Position numbers and translations under genes: made by a program
Assembly (NCBI GenBank): GCA_902773155.1
Contig: CACYDK010000007.1
Location: 1-6,772 of the forward strand
Reading direction: 5' to 3'
Source of the DNA: an uncultured Ruminococcus sp.
Lineage (GTDB): Bacteria; Bacillota; Clostridia; Oscillospirales; Acutalibacteraceae
DNA length: 6,772 nt
The notes under the pieces: generated by a model
The model's database searches: none
Seen by the model: only the letters and a program-made list of their open reading frames with translations
What the model was told of the DNA's origin: nothing
Shown: positions 1-5,728 of the stretch, piece after piece
How positions within the stretch are numbered: the first letter of the stretch is position 1
Layout of the letters: the number at the start of each line of letters is the position of its first letter

Positions 1-1889
1 AGGTTTGGAACGACAATAACGATAAGGATCATTCGCGTCCCGATCAGATTCGCGTCAGAATTTGGCAACATCTTGACAACAGCGCAAACGGCGTAGTTTA
101 TAAGGACTCAAGCGTGATTACGGATGTTGACGCCACAAACGGATGGTTTACTATAAGCAAGAGCGAGCACGGACGCAAGGACTCTGCAACCTGGACCAGA
201 ACTATCAAGGGTCTGCCAGTTTATACAACCGACGGCGGAACCACGCATTATTACAGCTACACGGTAGAGGAAGAAGGCATCATAGGCTACAACAGCACTG
301 TGACCTATGATGAAACGAATTCAACGACAACAGCTAAGATCGTCAATACCCCAAAACCGTTCGAGATAGAGTTTAAGTATTATGACCGCTACGAGATCAA
401 CGGTATTCCTTCGGGAATTAAAGATAGAGAAACGGTATACTCCGTTACGGTTGATTCGATCCCGAAAAAGTTCATCACTTACAGCGAAGGAACGAACAAT
501 GTTGAATCTATCAATTTTGCCGAATTGATCGGCGAAAAGGCTGTGGAGTTCTCCGAGAACGCGCTGTCAGTTACTAACGTAATGTGCGACTATGATCTTT
601 GGACATCACAGAGCACGGCAGCTTCGGCGATGAAAAGCAGAAGCTATTTCGTAGACGGCGAGTCTGTCAGCTATGATGATACTACCTATCATACCGACTA
701 TCTCGGCAAGCCGAAAACTCATAAGGATTACAGCGGCAAGCCGGAATCGGCAAATGAAAAGTGGGTCAATTATTATGACTCGGACGGCGATCCGCTGGAA
801 GAAAGCTTCACAACAGCCAACGACTATCTGAAAGTCAATAAGATCGTTGTTTGGTGTTACAACTATCCGAGGCAGTATAACGTAGATATCTACGGAGCAG
901 ACAGTACGGATGATCTGAATGAGAAAACGGTAGGCGAAAGCACTGTTTATGTCGCGAGCGCGATCAGCAATGATAATAATGTTAAACATCTGAACGATCA
1001 TTTCTACTATAATCAGCGTTTCGGTGAAGCGACCGGCGTTGAAGACGAGGATCACGGCGGCTTTATTGAAAATTACGGACTGCCAAGATACACTAACGTC
1101 TTGCCGTCGGATTATGCCGCAGAATCAATTGATGGTTATGACTTTGCTTATTGGGCATATGATCAGAACGGAACTCAGATAGCGTCTGTAGATCGTGATT
1201 TCTGGTATCGAGTTACAAACCACACAAAGCTCTATGCGGTATACGCGGCGCCCGGCACGACTACCCCGGGCATCTCGATCTCCGCGAATGCCAACGACAC
1301 CTTTGTCGACGAAAGCGGCGTATCAAGAACACGTCTTAATGTTCTGGGAAGCGTTTTCGGCGCTGAGAAATATGACCCTGATGTTCAAAAACTGGCCTTT
1401 ATGAATATTTCTCTCAGCACGCAAATCAGAGATAACCCGACTGTTTATACGCCGGTCAGAATCAACGCGCTGTTTGAGCAGTATAAAGATCAGCTCAAAA
1501 CCATCATCGAAACCTATGATAGAAAGAATGGAAGTAAGGCTTTCTCGACTGCCTATACTTATGACGGAGCAATCGACGAAAACGGTAGTCTCAGCACCAC
1601 GCTGAACCTGACGCTAACCACTAAGGGATATATTTACACCGTTGTTTCTAACGGAAATACCCCTGCTTCGGGCGATTCGACCATTAATCTTACGAATATG
1701 AACAGAGTACAGTTTACGACTGTTTTCAAGACTTCTGCGCTCAATATCAACAACACCGGCACCAACGGTAACAGTTGTCTGATGAACTGCGCCGCCTTGA
1801 AATATAATGGTAATTGGAGTATTAGTACTAACTGCCTGATTTATTATAACGGAGAAGTGGTCAGGAATACTGCGTCTGCATGGAACTAG
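1..1889 (+). CDS. Large surface protein with Cna B-type domain, C-terminal part (5' end outside window)
   Basis: The reading frame is open from the window edge (first full codon at 3) to TAG at 1887-1889, so 628 residues are visible and the true start lies upstream; a GTG at 114 is not a credible start because it falls inside a domain. Visible residues 1-117 form a Cna B-type fold: it opens VWNDNND, has RPDQIRVRIW and YTVEEEGIIGY, and ends KIVNTP. In this family a Lys on the first strand, a Glu and a terminal Asn form an isopeptide bond; the Glu and Asn are visible, and the split first codon (..ag) would fit the Lys. Residues about 378-416 (GYDFAYWAYDQNG to LYAVYA) resemble the beta-rich repeats of bacterial surface proteins. 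The rest is Thr/Ser/Asn/Tyr-rich and I do not recognise it. No LPXTG motif or C-terminal membrane segment is present, so anchoring is unexplained. Likely extracellular, in adhesion or cell-surface structure; exact role unknown. Confidence 0.85.
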   Translation, partial: VWNDNNDKDHSRPDQIRVRIWQHLDNSANGVVYKDSSVITDVDATNGWFTISKSEHGRKDSATWTRTIKGLPVYTTDGGTTHYYSYTVEEEGIIGYNSTVTYDETNSTTTAKIVNTPKPFEIEFKYYDRYEINGIPSGIKDRETVYSVTVDSIPKKFITYSEGTNNVESINFAELIGEKAVEFSENALSVTNVMCDYDLWTSQSTAASAMKSRSYFVDGESVSYDDTTYHTDYLGKPKTHKDYSGKPESANEKWVNYYDSDGDPLEESFTTANDYLKVNKIVVWCYNYPRQYNVDIYGADSTDDLNEKTVGESTVYVASAISNDNNVKHLNDHFYYNQRFGEATGVEDEDHGGFIENYGLPRYTNVLPSDYAAESIDGYDFAYWAYDQNGTQIASVDRDFWYRVTNHTKLYAVYAAPGTTTPGISISANANDTFVDESGVSRTRLNVLGSVFGAEKYDPDVQKLAFMNISLSTQIRDNPTVYTPVRINALFEQYKDQLKTIIETYDRKNGSKAFSTAYTYDGAIDENGSLSTTLNLTLTTKGYIYTVVSNGNTPASGDSTINLTNMNRVQFTTVFKTSALNINNTGTNGNSCLMNCAALKYNGNWSISTNCLIYYNGEVVRNTASAWN

Positions 1890-1895
1890 GAGGTG
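1888..1895 (+). promoter_or_regulatory. Strong Shine-Dalgarno site that sets a TTG start
   Basis: AGGAGGTG overlaps the TAG stop of the Cna B protein and sits 5 bases before TTG at 1901. It is a near-perfect match to the anti-SD of 16S rRNA and is the main reason for believing the short TTG-started gene that follows. The overlap with the stop codon suggests translational coupling. Confidence 0.75.
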
Positions 1896-1900
1896 TTTTA

Positions 1901-2038
1901 TTGAAGAGATCGTATATTTCACCTGAAATAGACGTCGTTAAAATAAAACTCAGAGACGTTATTTGTATATCGCCGCCCACAGGCGCGGAAACACCTATAG
2001 ATGATGCTATTGTTATTGATGATAGCGACGATTTTTGA
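1901..2038 (+). CDS. 45-residue YxxP-motif peptide, function unknown
   Basis: This gene begins with TTG and ends with TGA at 2036-2038. The product starts MKRSYISPEIDVVKIKLRDV, continues ICISPPTGAETPID and ends in an acidic tail (DDAIVIDDSDDF). It begins 11 bases after the stop of the surface protein with an excellent ribosome site, so the two are almost surely co-transcribed. It has no signal peptide or membrane segment. The N-terminal pattern Y-x-x-P-x-[IL] followed by a hydrophobic/charged stretch and an acidic tail is the style of short peptides often seen in Clostridia and Bacteroidetes, and recalls leader regions of some RiPP precursors (the YxxP motif of lasso-peptide leaders). No modifying enzyme, RRE protein, protease or transporter is visible in this window, so a RiPP role is speculation. 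It could equally be a small partner or regulator of the surface protein. That it is translated is likely; its function is unknown. Confidence 0.7.
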   Translation: MKRSYISPEIDVVKIKLRDVICISPPTGAETPIDDAIVIDDSDDF

Positions 2039-2064
2039 TTATGTTTCAAATCGATTATAAAACT

Positions 2065-2094
2065 CAGGCGATAGCCTGCAAAAGCTATCGCCTG
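2065..2094 (+). terminator. Perfect 11-bp hairpin, probable terminator of the surface-protein operon
   Basis: CAGGCGATAGC (2065-2075) and GCTATCGCCTG (2084-2094) are exact inverted complements around an 8-base loop. Only four T follow (CTTTTG), so as an intrinsic terminator it is weak on the + strand. It lies between the peptide stop (2038) and the LRR gene start (2115). Without a clear promoter after it, it may attenuate rather than stop transcription. Confidence 0.6.
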
Positions 2095-2114
2095 CTTTTG
2101 AATGAGAGCAGTAT

Positions 2115-3146
2115 ATGATGAAACAAATAATTAAACTATTTTCTTTTATCTTGATCGTTTCCTTAGTGATTACAAGCAGTTGCGTATCCGCATTTGCGCT
2201 GGTAATCCATGAGGGGGATTTCAGTTTCGAAGTTAATAAATCAAAGAACGAAGCAAAAATTGTCGGCTACAGCGGCAACGGCGGAAAGGTTGTTCTGCCG
2301 GACAGCTTTTTGGATTATCCCGTAACGGTTATTGACAGGAATGCTTTTTCGGGAAACAAAGCTATCACCGAAATTGTGTTATCAAATACGAATACAACAA
2401 TTGAGGAATACGCTTTCATGAACTGTACTTCTCTTGAAGCGGTATATATTCCCGAAAACACAGTCAACTTCGGCGACAGAGCTTTTGCGAACTGCACTTC
2501 CTTAAAAAGTGTAACAATGCTTTCGAATATTGTAAGCATGCCGACGAATATGTTTTCCGGCTGTTCCGCGCTCAGCGACCTTACGCTCAGCGAGACGATC
2601 GTTGATTTCGGATACGGATGCTTCAACGGCTGTTCTTCACTGACAGACTTGGATTTTCTTTCCAACGCCGTGATGCTTGAATCTTATTCGTTTTGCGGTA
2701 CAGGGGCAAAGATGATTACGCTGTCCGATTCGTTGCTCGCGATTCCGAACAATGCGTTCACAAATTGTTCCGCTTTAGCTTATGTGAAGATACCCGAGAG
2801 CGTTGTACTGATACAACCGAATGCGTTTGATTGGGACAAAGTGACGATTCATTGTTATCCCGATTCATATTCCCACAGATTTGCACAAGAGAACAACTAT
2901 TCTTATGAATTCCTCGGCTCTTATTTGCTCGGCGACTCTGACGGCAGCGGTGTACTTGACATAAGCGATGTTACTTTGATCCAAAAGGTTCTTGCGGGTA
3001 TAAAAACCGACAATAACGGTACAATTACCCGCGCCGGAGATGTCAATGGCGACAAAAAGCTTTCCATACGCGACGCGACGCTTATCCAGATGTATCTCGC
3101 GCATATAAGCGTACCCTTCAATATCGGCGGAGAAATCGCCGAATGA
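2115..3146 (+). CDS. Secreted BspA-like leucine-rich-repeat protein with C-terminal type I dockerin
   Basis: A 343-residue exported protein. Residues 1-28 are a signal peptide: MMKQ, a hydrophobic core (IIKLFSFILIVSLVI), and a likely cleavage after A-F-A at 28. Residues about 55-250 hold repeats of the LRR_5/BspA type, with recurrent units such as AFMNCTSLEAVYIPE, AFANCTSLKSVTML, MFSGCSALSDLTLSE, CFNGCSSLTDLDF and AFTNCSALAYVKIPE. Residues 272-333 are a type I dockerin with two EF-hand-like calcium loops: D274-S-D276-G-S278 to D285, and D309-V-N311-G-D313 to D320, each followed by a helix (VTLIQKVLAGI, ATLIQMYLAHI). Dockerins bind cohesins on scaffoldins, so the protein is probably held in a cellulosome-like or cell-surface assembly, with the LRR part binding a partner or substrate; no catalytic domain is present. 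Two in-frame ATGs (2115, 2118) can start it; the ribosome site (GAGAG, 2104-2108) is poor. No cohesin lies in the window. Confidence 0.9.
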   Translation: MMKQIIKLFSFILIVSLVITSSCVSAFALVIHEGDFSFEVNKSKNEAKIVGYSGNGGKVVLPDSFLDYPVTVIDRNAFSGNKAITEIVLSNTNTTIEEYAFMNCTSLEAVYIPENTVNFGDRAFANCTSLKSVTMLSNIVSMPTNMFSGCSALSDLTLSETIVDFGYGCFNGCSSLTDLDFLSNAVMLESYSFCGTGAKMITLSDSLLAIPNNAFTNCSALAYVKIPESVVLIQPNAFDWDKVTIHCYPDSYSHRFAQENNYSYEFLGSYLLGDSDGSGVLDISDVTLIQKVLAGIKTDNNGTITRAGDVNGDKKLSIRDATLIQMYLAHISVPFNIGGEIAE

Positions 3147-3241
3147 TTACAGTATCGCCTAAAGTGAATGCTTATGTATTCTTGCAGAATATTGATGCTT
3201 TGTTGACCTCTTGATTTTTTAAGTAAAACAATACAAAAAGA

Positions 3242-3276
3242 AAACCACCGATTTCCTCAGTAGAAATCGGTAGTTT
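3242..3276 (-). terminator. Intrinsic terminator next to the tRNA-Pro 3' remnant
   Basis: ACCGATTTC (3247-3255) pairs with GAAATCGGT (3263-3271) around a 7-base loop, and after one mismatch AAAC (3242-3245) pairs with GTTT (3273-3276). Read on the minus strand the stem is followed by TTTTCTTTTT, a proper U-tract, so it stops minus-strand transcription. It lies directly after the truncated tRNA end at 3281. It may also limit transcripts of the LRR gene arriving from the other side, but lacks a T-run in that direction. Confidence 0.7.
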
Positions 3277-3279
3277 CAG

Positions 3280-3303
3280 ATGGTCCGAGTGACTGGAGTC
3301 GAA
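3280..3303 (-). repeat. Duplicate of the 3' end of tRNA-Pro (truncated tRNA remnant)
   Basis: These 24 bases are identical to 3508-3531, the CCA end, acceptor strand and most of the T-arm of the intact tRNA-Pro, in the same orientation. The match breaks at 3304, where the copy continues GGCGGCC while the gene has CCAGCGGCC. There is no 5' half, so it is not a working tRNA. A direct repeat of a tRNA 3' end is what integration of a tyrosine-recombinase element at a tRNA gene produces (attL/attR); a partial tandem duplication of the tRNA with its terminator is the alternative. Confidence 0.75.
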
Positions 3304-3473
3304 GGCGGCCTTGTTGATGAATAAGAAAACTTAGGCCTCGCTTTTTGCGGCGTGTGGGTGGGATAAAGCTTCATAAACGCTCCTTCGCTAAAAATGCTCC
3401 ACAGGAGCATTTTTCCCGACTTCGTCGGTCGCTCGGCTTCAAGAGGCCGCTTCGTTTCAGCTATTCAAAATAC
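3304..3473. other. Hairpin-rich segment between the two tRNA-Pro 3' ends, no credible gene
   Basis: About 170 bases lying between the tRNA remnant and the terminator of the intact tRNA. It holds the hairpin at 3390-3414, a smaller one at 3416-3428 (CCGAC-TTC-GTCGG), and at 3438-3451 a 14-base stretch that is the exact reverse complement of 3534-3547 in the tRNA. A 32-codon minus-strand frame (3374 down to 3276) with a GGAG 5 bases before its ATG runs through the tRNA remnant; its product (MKLYPTHTPQKARPKFSYSS and on) is basic and Pro/Ser/Thr-rich and is probably not a real protein. The segment looks like a small dispersed repeat or the scar of an excised element. Confidence 0.5.
3390..3414. 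terminator. Bidirectional terminator-like hairpin inside the tRNA-flanked segment
   Basis: AAAAATGCTCC (3390-3400) and GGAGCATTTTT (3404-3414) are perfect complements with a 3-base loop. Because both arms carry the A/T run, it reads as a terminator on both strands. It is not next to any clear gene end, so it may be a structural part of a repeat element. Confidence 0.45.
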
Positions 3474-3507
3474 AAAAATGAGGTATCCCTACGGATACCT
3501 CATTTTT
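3474..3507 (-). terminator. Intrinsic terminator of tRNA-Pro
   Basis: AAAAATGAGGTATCC (3474-3488) pairs perfectly over 15 bp with GGATACCTCATTTTT (3493-3507) around the loop CTAC. On the minus strand it begins one base after the encoded CCA of tRNA-Pro and ends in ATTTTTGTATTTT, a good U-rich tail. It should end the tRNA transcript; its A-tract/T-tract symmetry lets it work in both directions. Confidence 0.8.
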
Positions 3508-3508
3508 A

Positions 3509-3585
3509 TGGTCCGAGTGACTGGAGTCGAACCAGCGGCCTCTTGAACCCCATTCAAGCGCGCTACCAAACTGCGCCACACCCGG
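3509..3585 (-). tRNA. tRNA-Pro (anticodon GGG)
   Basis: Read on the minus strand this is a complete 77-base cloverleaf with encoded CCA. Acceptor CCGGGTG pairs with CACTCGG (one G-U), discriminator A73; D-stem GCGC/GCGC with loop AGTTTGGTA; anticodon stem CTTGA/TCAAG with loop ATGGGGT, giving anticodon GGG (3549-3551 on the + strand) for CCC codons; T-stem GCTGG/CCAGT (one G-U) with loop TTCGACT. The C1-G72 pair and the A73 are usual for bacterial tRNA-Pro. It has its own promoter upstream and a terminator downstream. It lies about 108 bases beyond the end of the polymerase/YolD operon in the same orientation, and its 3' end is duplicated at 3280-3303. Confidence 0.95.
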
Positions 3586-3606
3586 ATTTGTTTATTCAAC
3601 CTCTGC

Positions 3607-3635
3607 ATTATATCACAAAACAATTAAATCGTCAA
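3607..3635 (-). promoter_or_regulatory. Sigma-A promoter of tRNA-Pro
   Basis: On the minus strand there is TTGACG (3635-3630), a 17-base spacer, and TATAAT (3612-3607), a nearly ideal housekeeping promoter. The -10 box lies 21 bases before the tRNA 5' end at 3585, so the primary transcript would carry a short leader for RNase P to remove. This strength suits a stable-RNA gene. Confidence 0.85.
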
Positions 3636-3693
3636 GACTAAGTAATAAAATATTCTGATAAAAAAGAGAAGTTTTTATTTCACACCATTTATA

Positions 3694-4101
3694 TCACAAG
3701 GAAAGAATTGTTATACCGTATATGTCGTCAACAGAAAGCGAAAATCCGTCGGAGAAAATCATACGGCGTAAAACCTCGTCGATCCTTCTGATTTTTCCCC
3801 GGTATTTTTCGAGGCTTCCGCCCTCCTTATACTCATCCGGCAAAAAATAGGTTATTTCCAGTTCAGGACGGGTATCGATCCGATCGAGTATGAGTGAAAC
3901 TATACGGTTGAGCTCGTCTGTCTCCTCCGCGCTCAAACTCGGCCGAGAATCGGTAAGCCGGGCGGTTTCGTTTATCGCCTCGCCGTAGCCCGTAAGAGCC
4001 GCGAACGGCGCGAACTGAGCCGCGCGGTCGTGATTTGTCATATGCGGCCGCGTCGAAGATTTTTGGTATTTATGATTAAGAATATCCGCGTATGGAAACA
4101 T
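3694..4101 (-). CDS. YolD-like protein, partner of the upstream Y-family polymerase
   Basis: A 135-residue soluble protein. It carries the hallmark stretch RPHMTNHDRAAQFAPFAALTGY (residues 18-39), which I recognise from the YolD-like proteins that sit beside UvrX/UmuC-type polymerases in Firmicutes. Residues 40-135 are mixed charged sequence, including a probable helical region (SAEETDELNRIVSLILDRI) and a beta/Arg-Lys-rich part (LEITYFLPDEY, KYRGKIRRIDEV). Its ATG (4101-4099) follows the polymerase stop codon by 8 bases, and its AGGAGG (4111-4106) overlaps that stop, so the two are translationally coupled. YolD members are thought to act with the SOS polymerase in mutagenesis, by analogy with UmuD next to UmuC, but the molecular role is not established. 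It shares the LexA-type promoter of the polymerase. No clear terminator follows before the tRNA promoter. Confidence 0.8.
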   Translation of the reverse strand: MFPYADILNHKYQKSSTRPHMTNHDRAAQFAPFAALTGYGEAINETARLTDSRPSLSAEETDELNRIVSLILDRIDTRPELEITYFLPDEYKEGGSLEKYRGKIRRIDEVLRRMIFSDGFSLSVDDIYGITILSL

Positions 4102-4109
4102 ACTTCCTC

Positions 4110-5588
4110 CTATGCCTTATGTCCGCCTATCTGGCTGTTGCGCTCAATCGAGGTCGCGCCGTCCTTGAGGTTCATACCCTTAAGCACGGCGTTTTTCCCG
4201 TAACGCCTTTGGAGCGAGATCACGGCGTGCTGAATGCTTTTTTCCTTACTGAACCTTTTTTCTTCTTCGGAATTATTATTGCTGAAATCGGTAAACAGAC
4301 TGAGCTGTCGCGACTGTCCCGAGGCCTTGAACTCATCCTCGGTCACGGTGTGATTTGCAACCACATACATCCGCCGCACCAAAAGCTCCTTGTCCGCTAA
4401 CCGCTCGAACAGGCGGATAACAGCGTCCACAATCAGCTCTGAGGACGAAGTAAAGCGGCCGATGTTTTCAGAACCGTGAGCCTGCTTTGGAATTTTGCGC
4501 CCGTACCTGTCTAAAGCTATTTCTCCGCTGAAGCTCTTGCCGACATTTTTTATATCATAGCCAACGGTAAGCTCCATCTGGTCTGTGAGCAGTCTTTTAC
4601 TCACCAAATCAAGAGCCAAAAGCTCAGCCATTTCGCGGATAATAAGTTTTGCCTCCGGGTATTCATAGGGACGCTTTAAAACCTGACCGGAGCTGAGCGA
4701 TTTTACGCGTGGCCTGTAGGACTTTATATCGGCTATCGTACAGCTCTCATATCCCCAGGCGTGGTCAATAAGCAGCTCGGCGTTTATTCCGAAAAGGCTG
4801 TACAAAAGCTCCTCGTTCTGCAACGAGACTCTCGCCACGTCGCCCATAGTGAGCATCCCGTGTCTGGCGAGCTTGTCGGAATAACCGCGGCCTATGCGCC
4901 AGAAATCGGTGATTGGGCGGTGGTTCCACAGGTTTTCCCGATAAGATTGTTCATCGAGCTCCGCGATTCGAACGCCGTCCTTGTCCGCAACTATACGCTT
5001 CGCCTGAATATCCATGGCAATTTTGCAAAGGTAGAGATTGGTCCCTATTCCGGCTGTGGCGGTGATCCCGGTCTGCGCCATAACGTCGCGAATCATCTTA
5101 TCAGCGAGCTCATGGGCTGTAAGTCCGTAGGTTTTCAGATACCCCGTCGCGTCGATGAACACCTCGTCAACGGAATAAACGTGGATATCCTCCGGAGCGA
5201 TATATTTTAGATATATCGCGTATATTTCCGAGCTGACCCTCATATAATGAGACATCCTCGGCTCTGCCACGATATAATCAAGCTTAACGTCGGGATTATC
5301 CTTTAAAAACGAGGCAAAATGGGACGAGCCGACAAATTCACGCTTACGAGAAAGGCTGAGGCGTTGCGCGTTTACCTCGCGGACGCGCTGTACGACCTCG
5401 AAAAGCCGTGCTCTGCCTGGGATCCCGTACTCCTTAAGCGAGGGGGAAACCGCAAGACATATAGTCTTTTCGGTTCGGCTGAGATCAGCGACAACGAGAT
5501 TTGTGTTGAGCGGATCAAGCCCGCGCTCTACGCATTCAACGGACGCGTAGAAGGATTTTAAATCTATCGCGATATACTGCCGCTTCAT
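4110..5588 (-). CDS. Y-family translesion DNA polymerase (UmuC/UvrX type)
   Basis: A 492-residue, full-length error-prone polymerase for copying past damaged template bases. The palm begins IAIDLKSFYASVEC with metal ligand D9 and steric-gate region F13-Y14; the second catalytic motif is YSVDEVFIDAT with D141 and E142. The ITATAGIGTNLYLCKIA stretch (175-191) and a helix-hairpin-helix thumb region (WRIGRGYSDKLARHGMLTMG, 230-249) are in family order. The little-finger region spans about 292-415 (from RPRVKSLSSGQVLKRPYEYP). A beta-clamp binding motif, QLSLF, is at 428-432, and the C-terminus ends NLKDGATSIERNSQIGGHKA, as in Firmicutes UvrX-like proteins. Unlike DinB (Pol IV, about 350-400 residues) it has the longer C-terminal tail of the UmuC branch. 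The ATG at 5588 has AGGGGAG (5602-5596) 7 bases upstream. It is first in an operon with the YolD-like gene and is probably SOS-induced, since a LexA-like box overlaps its promoter. Confidence 0.92.
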   Translation of the reverse strand: MKRQYIAIDLKSFYASVECVERGLDPLNTNLVVADLSRTEKTICLAVSPSLKEYGIPGRARLFEVVQRVREVNAQRLSLSRKREFVGSSHFASFLKDNPDVKLDYIVAEPRMSHYMRVSSEIYAIYLKYIAPEDIHVYSVDEVFIDATGYLKTYGLTAHELADKMIRDVMAQTGITATAGIGTNLYLCKIAMDIQAKRIVADKDGVRIAELDEQSYRENLWNHRPITDFWRIGRGYSDKLARHGMLTMGDVARVSLQNEELLYSLFGINAELLIDHAWGYESCTIADIKSYRPRVKSLSSGQVLKRPYEYPEAKLIIREMAELLALDLVSKRLLTDQMELTVGYDIKNVGKSFSGEIALDRYGRKIPKQAHGSENIGRFTSSSELIVDAVIRLFERLADKELLVRRMYVVANHTVTEDEFKASGQSRQLSLFTDFSNNNSEEEKRFSKEKSIQHAVISLQRRYGKNAVLKGMNLKDGATSIERNSQIGGHKA

Positions 5589-5618
5589 ATTCCGTCTCCC
5601 CTTTCGTCTTTTAACGTT

Positions 5619-5647
5619 ATTATATCAAAAATCGAACATATATTCAA
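5619..5647 (-). promoter_or_regulatory. Sigma-A promoter of the polymerase/YolD operon
   Basis: On the minus strand: -35 TTGAAT (5647-5642), 17-base spacer, -10 TATAAT (5624-5619, perfect). The expected transcript start is near 5612, giving a leader of about 24 bases before ATG at 5588. The -35 box and the start of the spacer are covered by a LexA-like palindrome. Confidence 0.8.
5633..5646. promoter_or_regulatory. LexA/DinR-like SOS box
   Basis: CGAACATATATTCA matches the Firmicutes LexA consensus CGAAC-N4-GTTCG at eight of ten defined positions: the left half is perfect, and the right half has A for the first G and A for the final G. It lies on top of the -35 element of the polymerase promoter, where a bound repressor would block RNA polymerase. 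Its place in front of a Y-family polymerase makes the match credible despite the imperfect half-site. Confidence 0.7.
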
Positions 5648-5661
5648 GTGTTTAAAAGCAA

Positions 5662-5690
5662 TTGACTGAAAAATAATTATATGATATGAT
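5662..5690 (+). promoter_or_regulatory. Sigma-A promoter of the TtcA-family gene
   Basis: TTGACT (5662-5667), 17-base spacer, TATGAT (5685-5690). The transcript should begin near 5697, with GGAGG at 5720-5724 placed 4 bases before ATG 5729. It is back to back with the polymerase promoter; the two -35 boxes are separated by 14 bases, close enough that LexA bound at 5633-5646 might also touch this promoter. Confidence 0.75.
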
Positions 5691-5728
5691 TTTCACATTA
5701 GCAGTACAGCATATAATACGGAGGAAAT

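Noticed and set aside
606..1055. 149-codon minus-strand open frame inside the surface-protein gene
   Set aside because: It has an unusual Ile/Val/Arg-rich composition typical of antisense frames and no SD; the + strand frame carries the recognisable Cna B-type domain and is continuous.
2133..2200. Lipoprotein signal (lipobox) in the LRR-dockerin protein because of Cys23
   Set aside because: The residues before the Cys are I-T-S-S, lacking the Leu at -3 of a lipobox, and the A-F-A site at 26-28 suits ordinary signal peptidase I.
3345..3641. 98-codon + strand open frame across the tRNA region
   Set aside because: It reads through the tRNA-Pro gene on the opposite strand, its terminator and the hairpin segment; the stretch DWSRTSGLLNPIQARYQTAPH is simply translated antisense tRNA, a well-known kind of false gene.
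3660..3693. Possible terminator of the polymerase/YolD operon
   Set aside because: The A/T-rich stretch around AAAAACTTCTCTTTTTT on the minus strand has no GC-bearing stem, so it does not meet the usual form of an intrinsic terminator; read-through toward tRNA-Pro is possible.
4761..5210. 149-codon + strand open frame
   Set aside because: It lies wholly antisense to the Y-family polymerase, has no ribosome site, and its product shows no family features; the polymerase frame carries all catalytic motifs.
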